Origin: CAZMLC01 sp964567125
GTDB lineage: Bacteria; Verrucomicrobiota; Kiritimatiellia; RFP12; UBA1067
Direction of reading: 5' to 3'
Assembly: GCA_964567125.1 (NCBI GenBank)
Contig: CAZMLC010000006.1
Span: forward strand, 1 to 64,000
DNA length: 64,000 nucleotides
In this document: positions 15,291 through 24,427 of the stretch, in pieces
Layout: every line of letters begins with the position of its first letter
Position numbering within the stretch: position 1 is the stretch's first letter
Made by a program: the position numbers and the translations under genes
Notes under the pieces: generated by a model
Databases searched by the model: none
Told to the model about the DNA's origin: nothing
What the model saw: only the letters and a program-made list of their open reading frames with translations

Positions 15291-15871
15291 GCCCCTCCTT
15301 GCGACTGCCGACGCGTCGTGCGCCACACCATCCAGCCGTACCAGACGATGCCACCGATCACCCCCGAAACAATCACCTTGACCGCGCTGATGTCCAAGAT
15401 CCACGTGCCGATCAGCGCACTCGAGGCAACAGTAATCCCCAGCCAAGTCCTTCCTGTCCGTACGAACATCGTGTACGCGATGCCCAGCATCATACCGGCC
15501 ACTGCAGGACGCAAGCCAGCCGTGGCGCGTTGCAGCCACGTGGTCTGGCGGAAGTAATCAAAGGCAAGCGCATAGGCCATGATGCAGAAAAACGGCATAC
15601 AGGCAACTCCCAGCGTCGCCGCAAGCGTTCCGCGCCAACCGCGCAGACGGTAGCCCACAAACAAGGCGCTATTCAACGCCAACACGCCGGGGATCAATTG
15701 CGCCATCGCGAAGACATCAACCATCTCTTCCTGCGTCAACCACTTGCGTTTCGCAACGATCTCATTTTCCAGTAACGGCAACATCGCATAGCCGCCACCG
15801 AAAAGAATGGCGCCAATTTTGAAAAAGCTCCAGAAGATACTCTGGAGCTTTTCTGTGTGTTGCGTGTTCAC
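15287..15871 (-). CDS. chrA: Chromate transporter, short-chain subunit 1
   Basis: The 194-aa membrane protein has the CHR motif KIGAILFGGGYAMLPLLENEI and AMAQLIPGVLALNSALFVGYRL. It pairs with the downstream short-chain subunit. The likely start is GTG at 15871 with a weak ribosome-binding site; no other start fits before the conserved motif. The first codons overlap a perfect 12-bp inverted repeat with flanking T-runs (15823-15852) that looks like the terminator of the upstream transketolase gene. Expression may therefore depend on readthrough or on another promoter. Confidence 0.85.
   Translation of the reverse strand: MNTQHTEKLQSIFWSFFKIGAILFGGGYAMLPLLENEIVAKRKWLTQEEMVDVFAMAQLIPGVLALNSALFVGYRLRGWRGTLAATLGVACMPFFCIMAYALAFDYFRQTTWLQRATAGLRPAVAGMMLGIAYTMFVRTGRTWLGITVASSALIGTWILDISAVKVIVSGVIGGIVWYGWMVWRTTRRQSQGGA
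15823..15852 (-). terminator. Terminator-like hairpin inside chrA start
   Basis: The perfect 12-bp stem AAAAGCTCCAGA (15823-15834) pairs with 15841-15852 around a 6-nt loop. On the minus strand the stem ends in GCTTTTTC, 36-65 nt after the transketolase stop. It lies within codons 7-17 of the chromate transporter subunit 1 gene. Confidence 0.65.
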
Positions 15872-15887
15872 GGTTACCGCGCTGAGC

Positions 15888-17891
15888 TTATTTGCTCAAC
15901 AACTCGCGCGCCTTCTCGAGAACGTTTTCCGTGGTGAAGCCGAATTGCTTCGCCAGCTCTTTAAACGGTCCCGAAGCGCCGAAGGTGTCGAGCGTAATCA
16001 TGGTCGTGTACTTACCCGCAAAGCGCGACCAGCCGAAGGAGCTGCCCGCTTCTACAATCAGACGGCGTGTACAATAGGGATCGATGATCCGATCGCGATA
16101 GGTTTGATTCTGCTTGTCGAAGAGCTCCCAGGAGGGCATACTCACCACGCGCACATTGCGATCCGTCAACTGCTGAGCCGCCGCCAGCGCGATCTCCACT
16201 TCTGAGCCGGTCGCGATAATCGTCAGGTCCGGCGTACCCATGCCGTTCTGCCACAGCGTGTAACCGCCCTTCTCGACATTCGTCGCGGACATGCAGACCT
16301 TGCGGTCGATGACCTTCATGTTCTGGCGCGTCAGCAGCAGCGCGGTCGGTCCCTTCTTGTTGCGCAGTGCCGCCAACCAGGCATAGCCGGTCTCAGTCGG
16401 ATCCGCCGGGCGAAGCACGGTCACGTTAGGCATGCAGCGCAGGGCGGCAAGCTGTTCAACCGGCTCGTGTGTCGGGCCATCCTCGCCGACATAGAAGCTG
16501 TCGTGCGTAAAGACGAAAATCACCGGCACGCCCATGAGCGCGGCCAAACGGATGGCCGGACGGCAGTAATCGCTGAACACAAAGAACGTGCCACCGAAAA
16601 TGCGGAATCCGCCGTGCAGCTGAACACCATTCATCACGGCGGCCATGCCCAGCTCGCGGATACCGAAATGGAAATTGCGTCCGGCGAATTGCCCCGGCAG
16701 GATCTCGCCCATATCCTTTAGCCACGTCATGTTGCTCGGCGCCAGATCCGCGGAACCGCCCACGAGGAATGGCAGCTCCTTCGCCAGCGCATTCAGCACG
16801 ATACCGGATGCACTGCGCGTCGCGACAGCTTTAGCAGGATCCCATTCCGGCAGCTTGCTCTCCAGATCCGCAGGCAGTTCCTCGGCCATACAGGTTTTCC
16901 ACAAAGCAGCTTTCTCTTTCTGTGCCGCGGACCACTCCTTGAAGATGCGCTTCCACTTGCCCTGCAGGCGTTTCAGCTTGGCTGCGCGTTCAGCGAAAAG
17001 TTCACGCACAGCATCCGGCACGTAGAAGGTCTGATCCGCCGGCAGTCCCAGGGCCTGCTTGGTCAGTTTGACCTCCTCTTCGCCCAACGGCGCGCCGTGT
17101 GCTTCGTGTGAATCCTGCTTGTTCGGGCTGCCCTTGCCGATGTGCGTCTTGCAGATGATCAGCACGGGCTTACCCGTCAATTTCATGGCCTTGCGAATCG
17201 CGCGGTCAATCTGATCAAGATCATGGCCATCGATCTCCAGCACATGCCAGTTGTAGGCCTGGAAGCGCTTCTTCGGATCCTCACTCATGGAGAGCTCCGC
17301 GTGACCTTCAATCGTGATGTTGTTGCTGTCATAGAACAGCACCAGCTTTTCGAGCTTGAGATGCCCCGCCAAGGCGCAGGCTTCATGGCTGATGCCTTCC
17401 TGAAGATCGCCGTCACCGCAAAAAACCCACGTGCGGTGATCCACGACAGGCTCTGTCCCGGCCACATTGTAGCGGGCCGCGGACATCTGCTCGGCAATCG
17501 CCATACCGACCGCCGTGGCAATGCCCTGACCGAGCGGACCCGTGGTGGTTTCAACACCGTCCGTATGCTTATACTCAGGATGTCCCGGCGTCAGGCTCCC
17601 GACCTGACGGAAGCGCTTCAGCTCGTCGAGCGGCAGGTTGTACCCCGCCAGATGCAACAAGCTGTACAGCAGCATCGAGCCGTGCCCGCCAGACAGTACA
17701 AAGCGATCGCGATCCGCCCACTGGGAATCGGCGGGATTGTGCTTCAGATACTTTAGCCACAACACCGCAGCAATATCGGCCAGGCCCATGGGCGCACCGG
17801 GATGACCTGACTTCGCAGCCTGCACACCATCCATGGCCAAACCGCGAATCGTGTTCGCGGCCAACATCAAATTCTCTTGGGTCAGCTTCAT
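15888..17891 (-). CDS. tkt: Transketolase
   Basis: Transketolase is a thiamine-diphosphate enzyme of the non-oxidative pentose phosphate pathway. The 667-aa protein has the expected parts: N-terminal SGHPGAPMGLADIAAVLW, the ThDP motif GDGDLQEGISHEA (about 157-169) and a pyrimidine-domain segment RNFHFGIRELGMAAVMNG. VFTHDSFYVGEDGPTHEPVEQ is the transketolase signature. The length is standard. ATG 17891 is chosen because AAGGAG lies nine bases upstream; a longer frame from 17948 has no such site. A promoter lies 47-74 bp upstream of the start and the gene is probably transcribed alone. Confidence 0.96.
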   Translation of the reverse strand: MKLTQENLMLAANTIRGLAMDGVQAAKSGHPGAPMGLADIAAVLWLKYLKHNPADSQWADRDRFVLSGGHGSMLLYSLLHLAGYNLPLDELKRFRQVGSLTPGHPEYKHTDGVETTTGPLGQGIATAVGMAIAEQMSAARYNVAGTEPVVDHRTWVFCGDGDLQEGISHEACALAGHLKLEKLVLFYDSNNITIEGHAELSMSEDPKKRFQAYNWHVLEIDGHDLDQIDRAIRKAMKLTGKPVLIICKTHIGKGSPNKQDSHEAHGAPLGEEEVKLTKQALGLPADQTFYVPDAVRELFAERAAKLKRLQGKWKRIFKEWSAAQKEKAALWKTCMAEELPADLESKLPEWDPAKAVATRSASGIVLNALAKELPFLVGGSADLAPSNMTWLKDMGEILPGQFAGRNFHFGIRELGMAAVMNGVQLHGGFRIFGGTFFVFSDYCRPAIRLAALMGVPVIFVFTHDSFYVGEDGPTHEPVEQLAALRCMPNVTVLRPADPTETGYAWLAALRNKKGPTALLLTRQNMKVIDRKVCMSATNVEKGGYTLWQNGMGTPDLTIIATGSEVEIALAAAQQLTDRNVRVVSMPSWELFDKQNQTYRDRIIDPYCTRRLIVEAGSSFGWSRFAGKYTTMITLDTFGASGPFKELAKQFGFTTENVLEKARELLSK

Positions 17892-17937
17892 CTCAACGTT
17901 CTCCTTCTTCTCTTCATCATCAATACACAAAACGATA

Positions 17938-17965
17938 TTTTTACACAAACAGAGACAGGGTTCAA
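17938..17965 (-). promoter_or_regulatory. Putative sigma-70 promoter of tkt
   Basis: On the minus strand TTGAAC (17960-17965) and TAAAAA (17938-17943) are 16 bp apart, about 50 bp before the transketolase ATG. Confidence 0.5.
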
Positions 17966-18053
17966 TGGCAAATCCTACCCCGACCTTGAATCCACTCGAT
18001 TTTATTCGTTGGCAGGCGCGAGGTTACGTAAAAACTGCGCATTGAGACGCGGT

Positions 18054-20177
18054 TTATACATTCGCGCCTAAAAAGGCTTCCTGATTTTGATCCCGTTGGA
18101 TAGCCTTGGCTGAAACGACTTGCACGAAGCGTTCGCGCAACAGCTCGAGACGACGCATCTGGCGTTCCAGCGCCCAGAGGGCGAACTGCCATTTGCGCAC
18201 AAAATCGAAGTCGCTGCGCACCTGCGGATCAAAGCCGTCGAACTGCTCGCGCCGGCTCGCATAAATCCACTGCATTTCACGCGTCTTGACTTCAAAGCCG
18301 TCGAAGAAGCGATGCGCCAAACTGTGGATGTCCACGGTCTCCTGATGATCATGCCAGAAATCGATCAAACAGGTGGAAAACCGCTCAAAATAAAATGCGA
18401 AAATTTCTTCGAGATTTTCCTCGGAATAGGCGACATTGGGCCATCCCAGCGCGCCGCGGATCGAACAGAGACCCACGCGCACAGGCATCTCCCGGCGCCA
18501 TTCGATGTCGTACCCGAATTCAAAAATCTCCTTGCCCTCCCCGTACCGGCAGCACTTGCTCTCAGGCAGGTACTTCTTCATGACAAGGTTCTGCGCCGCC
18601 GCGTTGCCCAGCAAACTGGCCAAGGCCAAAATAACGTTCACATCTTCGCCAGGCAACTGCTCGCCCAGATCGTTTACGCGATTGAAGAGCCGCCGCGGAA
18701 TCGCGGCCAGCGTCTCACCAGGACAGCGATTGCGCAGGAAGTGGTTCACCTCCTTGCCCTGATTGTTCTCCAACCGCATCAGAAGGCGATACTCGCCCAG
18801 ACCGACACCCAACGCTTTAAAGGCGTTGACGCGCGCCAGCAGGTAACTGCCATATCCCGGCTTGGTGATCTTGAGTTTCTTCTCGATGAAGCTGAGGCAG
18901 AGCGGCCGGCGGTTGGTCTTGAACACCACTTCGCGCGTAATACCGAGTCCCAGCTGAACCTCTTCATGCGACCGCAATTCGTAGACGTTCGCATACTCAA
19001 TGACCTCTTCCTGGCTCATCTCCTTCTCGATATTGGTCAACAGGATACGCGTACGCTCATCCACGCCCGGATGAAACTCAGGGCGTCCACCCCGGAAGGT
19101 CGCCCCCGGCAACGGCGTCCGCTGATCATCAAAGGCCGGCACCACGGTGGTGGTTTCGCTCATGTAGGTCTGGCCGCTCACATGCAGATAGAGCGTCTCG
19201 ATGAAATACTGGCTGGTTTCGTCGGCCAATTCAGGACGTTCCAGCATGGACTTGAATTTTGCATCGATCGCCTCGATTTCCTCCGCCACCTGATCGACAG
19301 TCAGACGATCCAAGGCAATCTGCGACATCAGCATCTCGAGACTCGGCACCACGTGCTTGATCGCCTCGCCGCGACGGATACCGAACGGTTCAATCTCATG
19401 ATGAGCGTTGATCTTCTCCATGCGCATCAGCGAGGTCTTACCGCCATCCAGAATGGAGACGAGTTCGCGCAGACACTCCACAAATTTCGCATAATCGACG
19501 CGGATCAGCTGCGTCAGCACATGAAAATCGGGATAGGCGAGAAAGTGGACACCCTTGACGCTGTGATAATAGCGTAGCTCGGAGTTGATCCGATTGCGGC
19601 TGGAACGAATCGCAAGTTCGATCTCCTTGCGCGTCCAGGCCAACGGCTTGACACGCCACTCCTGGCCCTGCAACCGGTAGTAATCGAGCGTGGTCGGGTT
19701 GCGTTCGACCATCACAATCTCGTCCAGCCGGAACCCGAGGCACTGCAACCACTCATCCGCCGCGACGATCAGGTTTGTCGCGACATCGCGCTGCGAGACA
19801 TGGATCGCACCCCCGACCAGATTCGCGCACAGCACGTTGCTCGCCAGCAAGTTGCTGCGCTGCTTGGCAGGCACACGTCCTAAATTCCAGAAAAGGCCGG
19901 AGAGCAGCGGCACCGCGGAAACCGAGTGGTTACCCGTCGAGATCGCCATGACATACCCGGTTCCTCCGCGGGCAAGATCACCTTTGCGCACGAGCAACAT
20001 GGGTTCATGATTGCCGGGATTCTTCCACACATCCTTTTCGAGGATAAACGTATCGCTGCCCCAATCGTACGCGTAGAAAATACGCTCGCGGCCCATGGAT
20101 TTCACCACAACGGCCGTTGATTTCGCACGCGCCTCGCGCCGCACACGCATCAGTAATTCTTTTACACTGTTCTTCAT
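18054..20177 (-). CDS. Conserved large protein of unknown function
   Basis: I do not recognise this 707-aa protein. It has no signal peptide or membrane helix and is rich in charged residues. Visible landmarks are NLVGGAIHVSQRDVATNLIV (about 120-139), EIVMVERNPTTLDYYRL, and a well-ordered C-terminal region with AAAQNLVMKKYLPESKCC and YGEGKEIFEFGYDIEW. The latter hints at a nucleotide- or ligand-binding fold but is not diagnostic. Its start overlaps the stop of the MurU-AmgK fusion (ATGA), so it is translationally coupled to that gene and may act on the same pathway. That is inference. Confidence 0.7.
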   Translation of the reverse strand: MKNSVKELLMRVRREARAKSTAVVVKSMGRERIFYAYDWGSDTFILEKDVWKNPGNHEPMLLVRKGDLARGGTGYVMAISTGNHSVSAVPLLSGLFWNLGRVPAKQRSNLLASNVLCANLVGGAIHVSQRDVATNLIVAADEWLQCLGFRLDEIVMVERNPTTLDYYRLQGQEWRVKPLAWTRKEIELAIRSSRNRINSELRYYHSVKGVHFLAYPDFHVLTQLIRVDYAKFVECLRELVSILDGGKTSLMRMEKINAHHEIEPFGIRRGEAIKHVVPSLEMLMSQIALDRLTVDQVAEEIEAIDAKFKSMLERPELADETSQYFIETLYLHVSGQTYMSETTTVVPAFDDQRTPLPGATFRGGRPEFHPGVDERTRILLTNIEKEMSQEEVIEYANVYELRSHEEVQLGLGITREVVFKTNRRPLCLSFIEKKLKITKPGYGSYLLARVNAFKALGVGLGEYRLLMRLENNQGKEVNHFLRNRCPGETLAAIPRRLFNRVNDLGEQLPGEDVNVILALASLLGNAAAQNLVMKKYLPESKCCRYGEGKEIFEFGYDIEWRREMPVRVGLCSIRGALGWPNVAYSEENLEEIFAFYFERFSTCLIDFWHDHQETVDIHSLAHRFFDGFEVKTREMQWIYASRREQFDGFDPQVRSDFDFVRKWQFALWALERQMRRLELLRERFVQVVSAKAIQRDQNQEAFLGANV

Positions 20178-22090
20178 GTCCGACTGTTTTCTCGCGCGAT
20201 CAGCTCTTCAGCCAAAGCGCCTAATGCTTCGTATCCACACGTATCAGCAGCGTCCAATAAATTTTCAAGGGCTGGCAGGATGTACCGCGTAAAACCGTGC
20301 TGGCCCACACCGGCCAGGCGACCATACGCGCCCAACGCCTGAATCAGGCGCTGAATCGCGCCTTCATGCAACAGGCGTTCAGCGTCCGGATGTTCCGCGT
20401 AACAGGCCGTATAATACCCCGCCAGCTTTTCCCGCATCTCACGATCTAGATTAACATACGGATCAAAGAGAAGCGAGGCCAAATCGTAGGCCCCCGATCC
20501 CAGCCGCATGCCTTGAAAATCGATCAGCGCCAGCGCACCCTCCTTGAACAGCACATTGCTCGATTGGAAATCGCGATGCACCAGAACCTGCTTGCCCGCA
20601 AGCAACTTCTCCGCCACCTGCTTCAGCTCCTCGGCCACATCGTCAGGCAGCGCGGCATAGCCGAACCGCTTGATGAGCAGCTCCTGTTCAAACAGCGCGC
20701 GCTCCCACGCATACAACTCCGTATCAAAGGGTTTTTCCAGCACAAGCCCGGCGCGCGCCGCAGCGTCGCCTTGCCGGTGAAAGTGGACCAGCGCCTCAAC
20801 CACCTGCCGGTACCAGGTCTCGATCTGCTTGGCCCGCGGACGCTGCGCCATCAGGCGCTGCAACGAGGCCTCGCCCCAATCCTCCAGCACCAGCACCTGC
20901 GCGTCAGGCTGATCCGCGCGCACACGCGGCACGCGCACGCCCTGTGCCGCGAGAAAATGCGCATGGCCGCTGTAGCGCCCGTTCTCCGGACGCGTCAGCG
21001 CATACCCGACCACCACCGCAGACTCCGCGCCGTTCCAGACGCGCCAGAAGGCGCGGTCTGAACCACGTTCGCCCAGAAACGCGACGCTGACCCTCGCCGG
21101 ATCCCAGCCCAGTCCTTGAATCCCGGTCCGCAATGTGGCAGGCGCGTCGGCTGCCACGGGAAAGGCGACCACGTTTTCCAATGCGCCGCCCAGCGTGCCG
21201 CCCATGATCACGCAGTTTTTCAGCTCCGTTCCGGAACAGAGATCCGTCGTTCCTGCAATCACGCTGTCCACGCCCTTCACAGTGCGCGGGATTTTTGCGC
21301 CGCGACCTACGCAGAAGAAATGCTTATCCGTGGCAGGCAGGCGGTCTGCCGCAGCGTTATACAAGGCTCCGCCCGTCTTCTGTTTCTGCGCGAGCTTCTT
21401 AACTTCGGCGTGAATGCGCAGATAGGCGTCGATCGTGCCGGCATCGTCCCAGTAGCTCTCCGCCACCGTCACCCCTGTCACAAAGACGCCCGCCTGCATG
21501 GCGCGCTGATAGCCCTCCACCACCGAACAGAAGGCCGTCTCGGGCAGATAGTCAAAGATACGCGGCGAAAGCAGCTGCAACCCGCAGAAGGTGAAGGTGT
21601 GCTCCACACCGGGCGTGGGACTGCGCCAGCAGGTCACGCGGCCCTTGCGGTCCATCTCCACGGTGCGCGGTCCCTTTTTCGGTTCCAGCCAGACCGCGGC
21701 CAGGCCATCACCCCGCTCAAAGGCATCCATCAGCGGCTCCGGCGCAACCGCAGCCGCGATATCCGCATTGATCATCCAGAAAGGTTCATCGCCCAGAAAC
21801 GCGCGCAAAGGCCGCAACGCCCCGCCCGTGCCCAGGATTTCAGGTTCAAACGAGATCTGCGTCCGCGCAGTGCCTTTGCGCGCTGCAAGATACGCCTCGA
21901 TTGTTTGGGGCAACCAGTGGGTATTGACCGCGATCTCCTCCACACCCCACGCCTCCAGCACACGCAGCGTATGCTCCAGTAGCGGCACATCCCAGACCGG
22001 CATCAGGGGTTTGGGAAGCACGTCGGTCAGGGGACGCAACCGCGTTCCTAATCCAGCGGCAAGAATAATGGCTTTGCGCGGTTTATTCAT
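20174..22090 (-). CDS. Fused MurNAc-1-P uridylyltransferase / sugar kinase (MurU-AmgK-like)
   Basis: The 638-aa protein has two enzyme domains. Residues 1-240 form a sugar-1-phosphate nucleotidyltransferase with AAGLGTRLRPLTDVLPKP (10-27) and the metal Asp in INADIA, closest in pattern to MurU. Residues about 250-330 look like a partial hexapeptide beta-helix linker. Residues about 330-638 form an aminoglycoside-phosphotransferase-type kinase with VHRDFQSSN (about 503) and LIDFQGMRLGSGAYDLASLL (about 520), as in AmgK. In pseudomonads AmgK phosphorylates MurNAc at C1 and MurU makes UDP-MurNAc, bypassing de novo MurA/MurB. A fusion would do both steps. The linker holds two 23-bp palindrome copies. 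Confidence 0.8.
   Translation of the reverse strand: MNKPRKAIILAAGLGTRLRPLTDVLPKPLMPVWDVPLLEHTLRVLEAWGVEEIAVNTHWLPQTIEAYLAARKGTARTQISFEPEILGTGGALRPLRAFLGDEPFWMINADIAAAVAPEPLMDAFERGDGLAAVWLEPKKGPRTVEMDRKGRVTCWRSPTPGVEHTFTFCGLQLLSPRIFDYLPETAFCSVVEGYQRAMQAGVFVTGVTVAESYWDDAGTIDAYLRIHAEVKKLAQKQKTGGALYNAAADRLPATDKHFFCVGRGAKIPRTVKGVDSVIAGTTDLCSGTELKNCVIMGGTLGGALENVVAFPVAADAPATLRTGIQGLGWDPARVSVAFLGERGSDRAFWRVWNGAESAVVVGYALTRPENGRYSGHAHFLAAQGVRVPRVRADQPDAQVLVLEDWGEASLQRLMAQRPRAKQIETWYRQVVEALVHFHRQGDAAARAGLVLEKPFDTELYAWERALFEQELLIKRFGYAALPDDVAEELKQVAEKLLAGKQVLVHRDFQSSNVLFKEGALALIDFQGMRLGSGAYDLASLLFDPYVNLDREMREKLAGYYTACYAEHPDAERLLHEGAIQRLIQALGAYGRLAGVGQHGFTRYILPALENLLDAADTCGYEALGALAEELIARENSRT
21135..21157. 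repeat. 23-bp palindromic repeat, copy 4
   Basis: GTGGCAGGC-GCGTC-GGCTGCCAC with one arm mismatch. On the coding (minus) strand it reads V-A-A-D-A-P-A-T within the linker of the MurU-AmgK fusion. Confidence 0.85.
21330..21352. repeat. 23-bp palindromic repeat, copy 5 (degenerate)
   Basis: GTGGCAGGC-AGGCG-GTCTGCCGC, pairing through two G-T wobbles. On the coding strand it reads A-A-D-R-L-P-A-T. It lies about 195 bp from copy 4 in the same gene. Confidence 0.6.
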
Positions 22091-22127
22091 TTTGGTTTCA
22101 ATTCGTCTGAGCCAGCGCCGGAAACGG

Positions 22128-22484
22128 CTAGGCCTGCTTTAAAGTGACTGTCGCCGAAGCGGCATTGAGGTGCGGAATCGCACCGGCTTTCTCGATGCGG
22201 ACACGCGCCTCCAACACGCGCGCATCCTCAAGACAGGCGCGGCAAACTTCCACCGCGGCGCGTTCGATCATCTGATACTTCCCGGCCTGCAGAACGCGGC
22301 GGACGCGTTCGGTTACCTGCACGTAATCCACCGTGGCTTCCACAGCGTCGCGCTGCGCAACAGGGGCAAAATCAAACGTCAAGGTAAGGTCTACCCGCAG
22401 CGCGCCCTCGCGAACGCGCTCCTCGGGTCGATCCCCGATGATACACGGAACATGAATACCCTGAAGCTCCAGTTGACCCACCAT
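22128..22484 (-). CDS. folB: Dihydroneopterin aldolase
   Basis: FolB cleaves dihydroneopterin to 6-hydroxymethyl-dihydropterin in folate synthesis. The 118-aa protein starts MVGQLELQGIHVPCIIGDRPEER, the FolB N-terminus with its catalytic-site Glu. It continues with the DYVQVTERVRRVLQAGKYQMIERAA block and a C-terminal AGAIPHLNAASATVTL strand. The length fits the family. ATG 22484 has a GGGGAG site, so the upstream in-frame start is not used. It follows the membrane/helical gene by 13 bases and precedes the MurU-AmgK gene by 37 bases, so all may form one operon. Confidence 0.88.
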   Translation of the reverse strand: MVGQLELQGIHVPCIIGDRPEERVREGALRVDLTLTFDFAPVAQRDAVEATVDYVQVTERVRRVLQAGKYQMIERAAVEVCRACLEDARVLEARVRIEKAGAIPHLNAASATVTLKQA

Positions 22485-22497
22485 GACAGCTCCCCGC

Positions 22498-23316
22498 TTA
22501 AAAATGGCGCTGCGCAAAAGGCGACTGGCGCTGCGTCTTCACCTTGGGCTGTTCCAGATGCAAGGCATACCATTCATCGCCAAGGCCCGCATTGGAAAAC
22601 TGATTGATGCGGTTGTTGGCCAGATGTTCGAGGTTCTGCTTGATCGTCGCGTTTTCCATCTTCTTGGCCGCCTCGATCAAGATCTTGTGCGCAGCATCCG
22701 CCTGTTTGGCCTGCACGTAGATCCAGGCCATCAGCGCATAGACAATCGCACCCTGACCATAGCGGATCTTAGCCGACTGCTTCTTGAAAAAGGCCTCGAT
22801 CTTCTCCAGCTCCGTGTTGGTCATATGCATGCGCGCCATACGAATCGCGATCATCAGCGGCTCCATGTAGATCACCTGCGGCAGCAACGCATCGACCTGT
22901 TTGAAATCCTTGATCGACCAATACAGCTGGACCCGCACAGTCGCCAGCTGCTTGCTGATCAGCGGCACCCAGTTGGAATAACGCTCCAGCACGCGCGATG
23001 CCTCCAGCGCCTGCTCAACCGCCCTGCGCTGATCCTGTTCCATCTCCAGCTGCGCCTGTTTCACGCTGCCAGGTGGACGCATCTGCCACTGCTGAACCTT
23101 CTGGCGCATCCGTTTCTGCGCCTCCTCCATGATCGCCGTGACGCCAGCCATATCGGTCTTCATCTTGCGCTGAAACAAGAAACCGACCCCGGCCTGCCCC
23201 GCAATAAAGGCCAAAACACCCCAAAAAGAAGCCCAGCCCCAATTCGCAAGGTGCGTCGCACCAAAAAGCACCAGGACCAACGCACCGAAAACACCATTCA
23301 AAAGCAAGGTATACAT
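22498..23316 (-). CDS. Membrane-anchored helical-repeat protein
   Basis: The 272-aa protein begins with two hydrophobic segments (about 4-20 and 27-47). A basic, Gln-rich helical part follows, then a region that looks like TPR-type helices (QLYWSIKDFKQVDALLPQV, YGQGAIVYALMAWIYVQAKQ, AHKILIEAAKKM). The family is not recognised. A scaffold role at the membrane is plausible from the architecture only. GGAG lies seven bases before the ATG. It is the first gene of the minus-strand group that continues into folB. Confidence 0.65.
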   Translation of the reverse strand: MYTLLLNGVFGALVLVLFGATHLANWGWASFWGVLAFIAGQAGVGFLFQRKMKTDMAGVTAIMEEAQKRMRQKVQQWQMRPPGSVKQAQLEMEQDQRRAVEQALEASRVLERYSNWVPLISKQLATVRVQLYWSIKDFKQVDALLPQVIYMEPLMIAIRMARMHMTNTELEKIEAFFKKQSAKIRYGQGAIVYALMAWIYVQAKQADAAHKILIEAAKKMENATIKQNLEHLANNRINQFSNAGLGDEWYALHLEQPKVKTQRQSPFAQRHF

Positions 23317-23583
23317 GAAAACTCCACGTGTTGTATTAAGCCGTGCATTTTCGTAAATCCGCGGGGGAAAGACAAGGAAAAATCGGCCTACATCATGGAT
23401 TCAATTGAACACGCCGCATAAGAAAGAACGCGGAAGACAACCCAGACTTCGCCATCCCTTGCGTTGCATCGGAACCGTTCCTCTGGGACAACCCGACTCG
23501 CCGCTTGAAATCAAGACCCGCTCTTGGTATTGTTTTGCCCATTTTAAAAGAGCTCCGGCTCTAACATCGCGAGGTCTTCTATC

Positions 23584-24336
23584 ATGATCAAACACTATCG
23601 CCTGCTTGTACGCGCCATCGTGCTGGTTGCCCTCCTCCTCTGTGTCAAATACGTCATCCACCTCGTCGGGTTCGAGGTCTTAACCATCAACATCCTGTTT
23701 TCGGGCCTTGTAGCTTCAAACGTCTTCGTCATGGGCTTTCTTCTCAGCGGCGTGCTTTCTGACTATAAAGAAAGCGAACGCATCCCCGGCGAGATCGCCA
23801 CGAGCCTGGAAAGTCTTGCACAGGATCTGCGTGGCATTCACATGACCAAGCCGGATGCGCCGGTCAGCCCTGCGCTAACCCACGTCCTCCAGACCGGAAA
23901 GATGCTCTATGCCTGGCTTCACAAGAAAGAGGCTCTGGCCACTGTTTACCAGCATCTGGATGACATGACGCGCCTGTTTGCCAATCTCGAACCCTACATC
24001 TCTGCGCCCTTGCTCATGCGCCTAAAGCTCGAACAAACAAACGTGCGGCGCATCCTCATCCGCGTGCACACCATCCGCGAAACCTCGTTCATCAAATCCG
24101 GCTATTTATTGGCGGACCTCATCACCTTCCTCATCTGCACAGGCCTCCTCTTCGCCAAAATCGAGCCCTTCTATGAGTCGCTCTTTTATGTCGCGATCAT
24201 CTCCTGCTTCATGATCTACATCCTGCTCCTGATCCGCGATCTCGACAATCCCTTTGGCTATGACGATGCCGCCTCCTGCGAAGATGTCTCGCTTCAGCCG
24301 CTCCTTGAAACGCTGACCCGCCTTGAACAGGCCTGA
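23584..24336 (+). CDS. Bestrophin-like (DUF4239-type) membrane protein
   Basis: The 250-aa protein has two N-terminal membrane helices (about 7-27 and 35-57) and two C-terminal ones (about 175-192 and 199-216). Between them is a soluble helical part. The segment GFLLSGVLSDYKESERIPGEI after helix 2 and LIRDLDNPFGYDD after helix 4 match the pattern of DUF4239 bestrophin-like proteins, which are possible ion channels of unknown role. It is transcribed toward the parvulin gene with 91 bp between them. Confidence 0.6.
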   Translation: MIKHYRLLVRAIVLVALLLCVKYVIHLVGFEVLTINILFSGLVASNVFVMGFLLSGVLSDYKESERIPGEIATSLESLAQDLRGIHMTKPDAPVSPALTHVLQTGKMLYAWLHKKEALATVYQHLDDMTRLFANLEPYISAPLLMRLKLEQTNVRRILIRVHTIRETSFIKSGYLLADLITFLICTGLLFAKIEPFYESLFYVAIISCFMIYILLLIRDLDNPFGYDDAASCEDVSLQPLLETLTRLEQA

Positions 24337-24393
24337 GCCTGCACGACAGCGCGCAGTACCCACTTCGCTATCGCAATCGCACGATCTGCATGG

Positions 24394-24399
24394 TATACT
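24394..24399 (+). promoter_or_regulatory. Putative -10 box upstream of parvulin gene
   Basis: TATACT lies 29 bp before the parvulin ATG. The matching -35 region is weak, so only the -10 element is called. Confidence 0.4.
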
Positions 24400-24427
24400 A
24401 CCGCCACACAACAGAAGGAAAAGCGCA

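Noticed and set aside
18120..19577. 485-codon plus-strand frame inside the 707-aa gene
   Set aside because: Low-complexity His/Gln/Arg/Leu-rich product with no motif; the minus-strand frame is coupled to its neighbour by ATGA and is far more protein-like.
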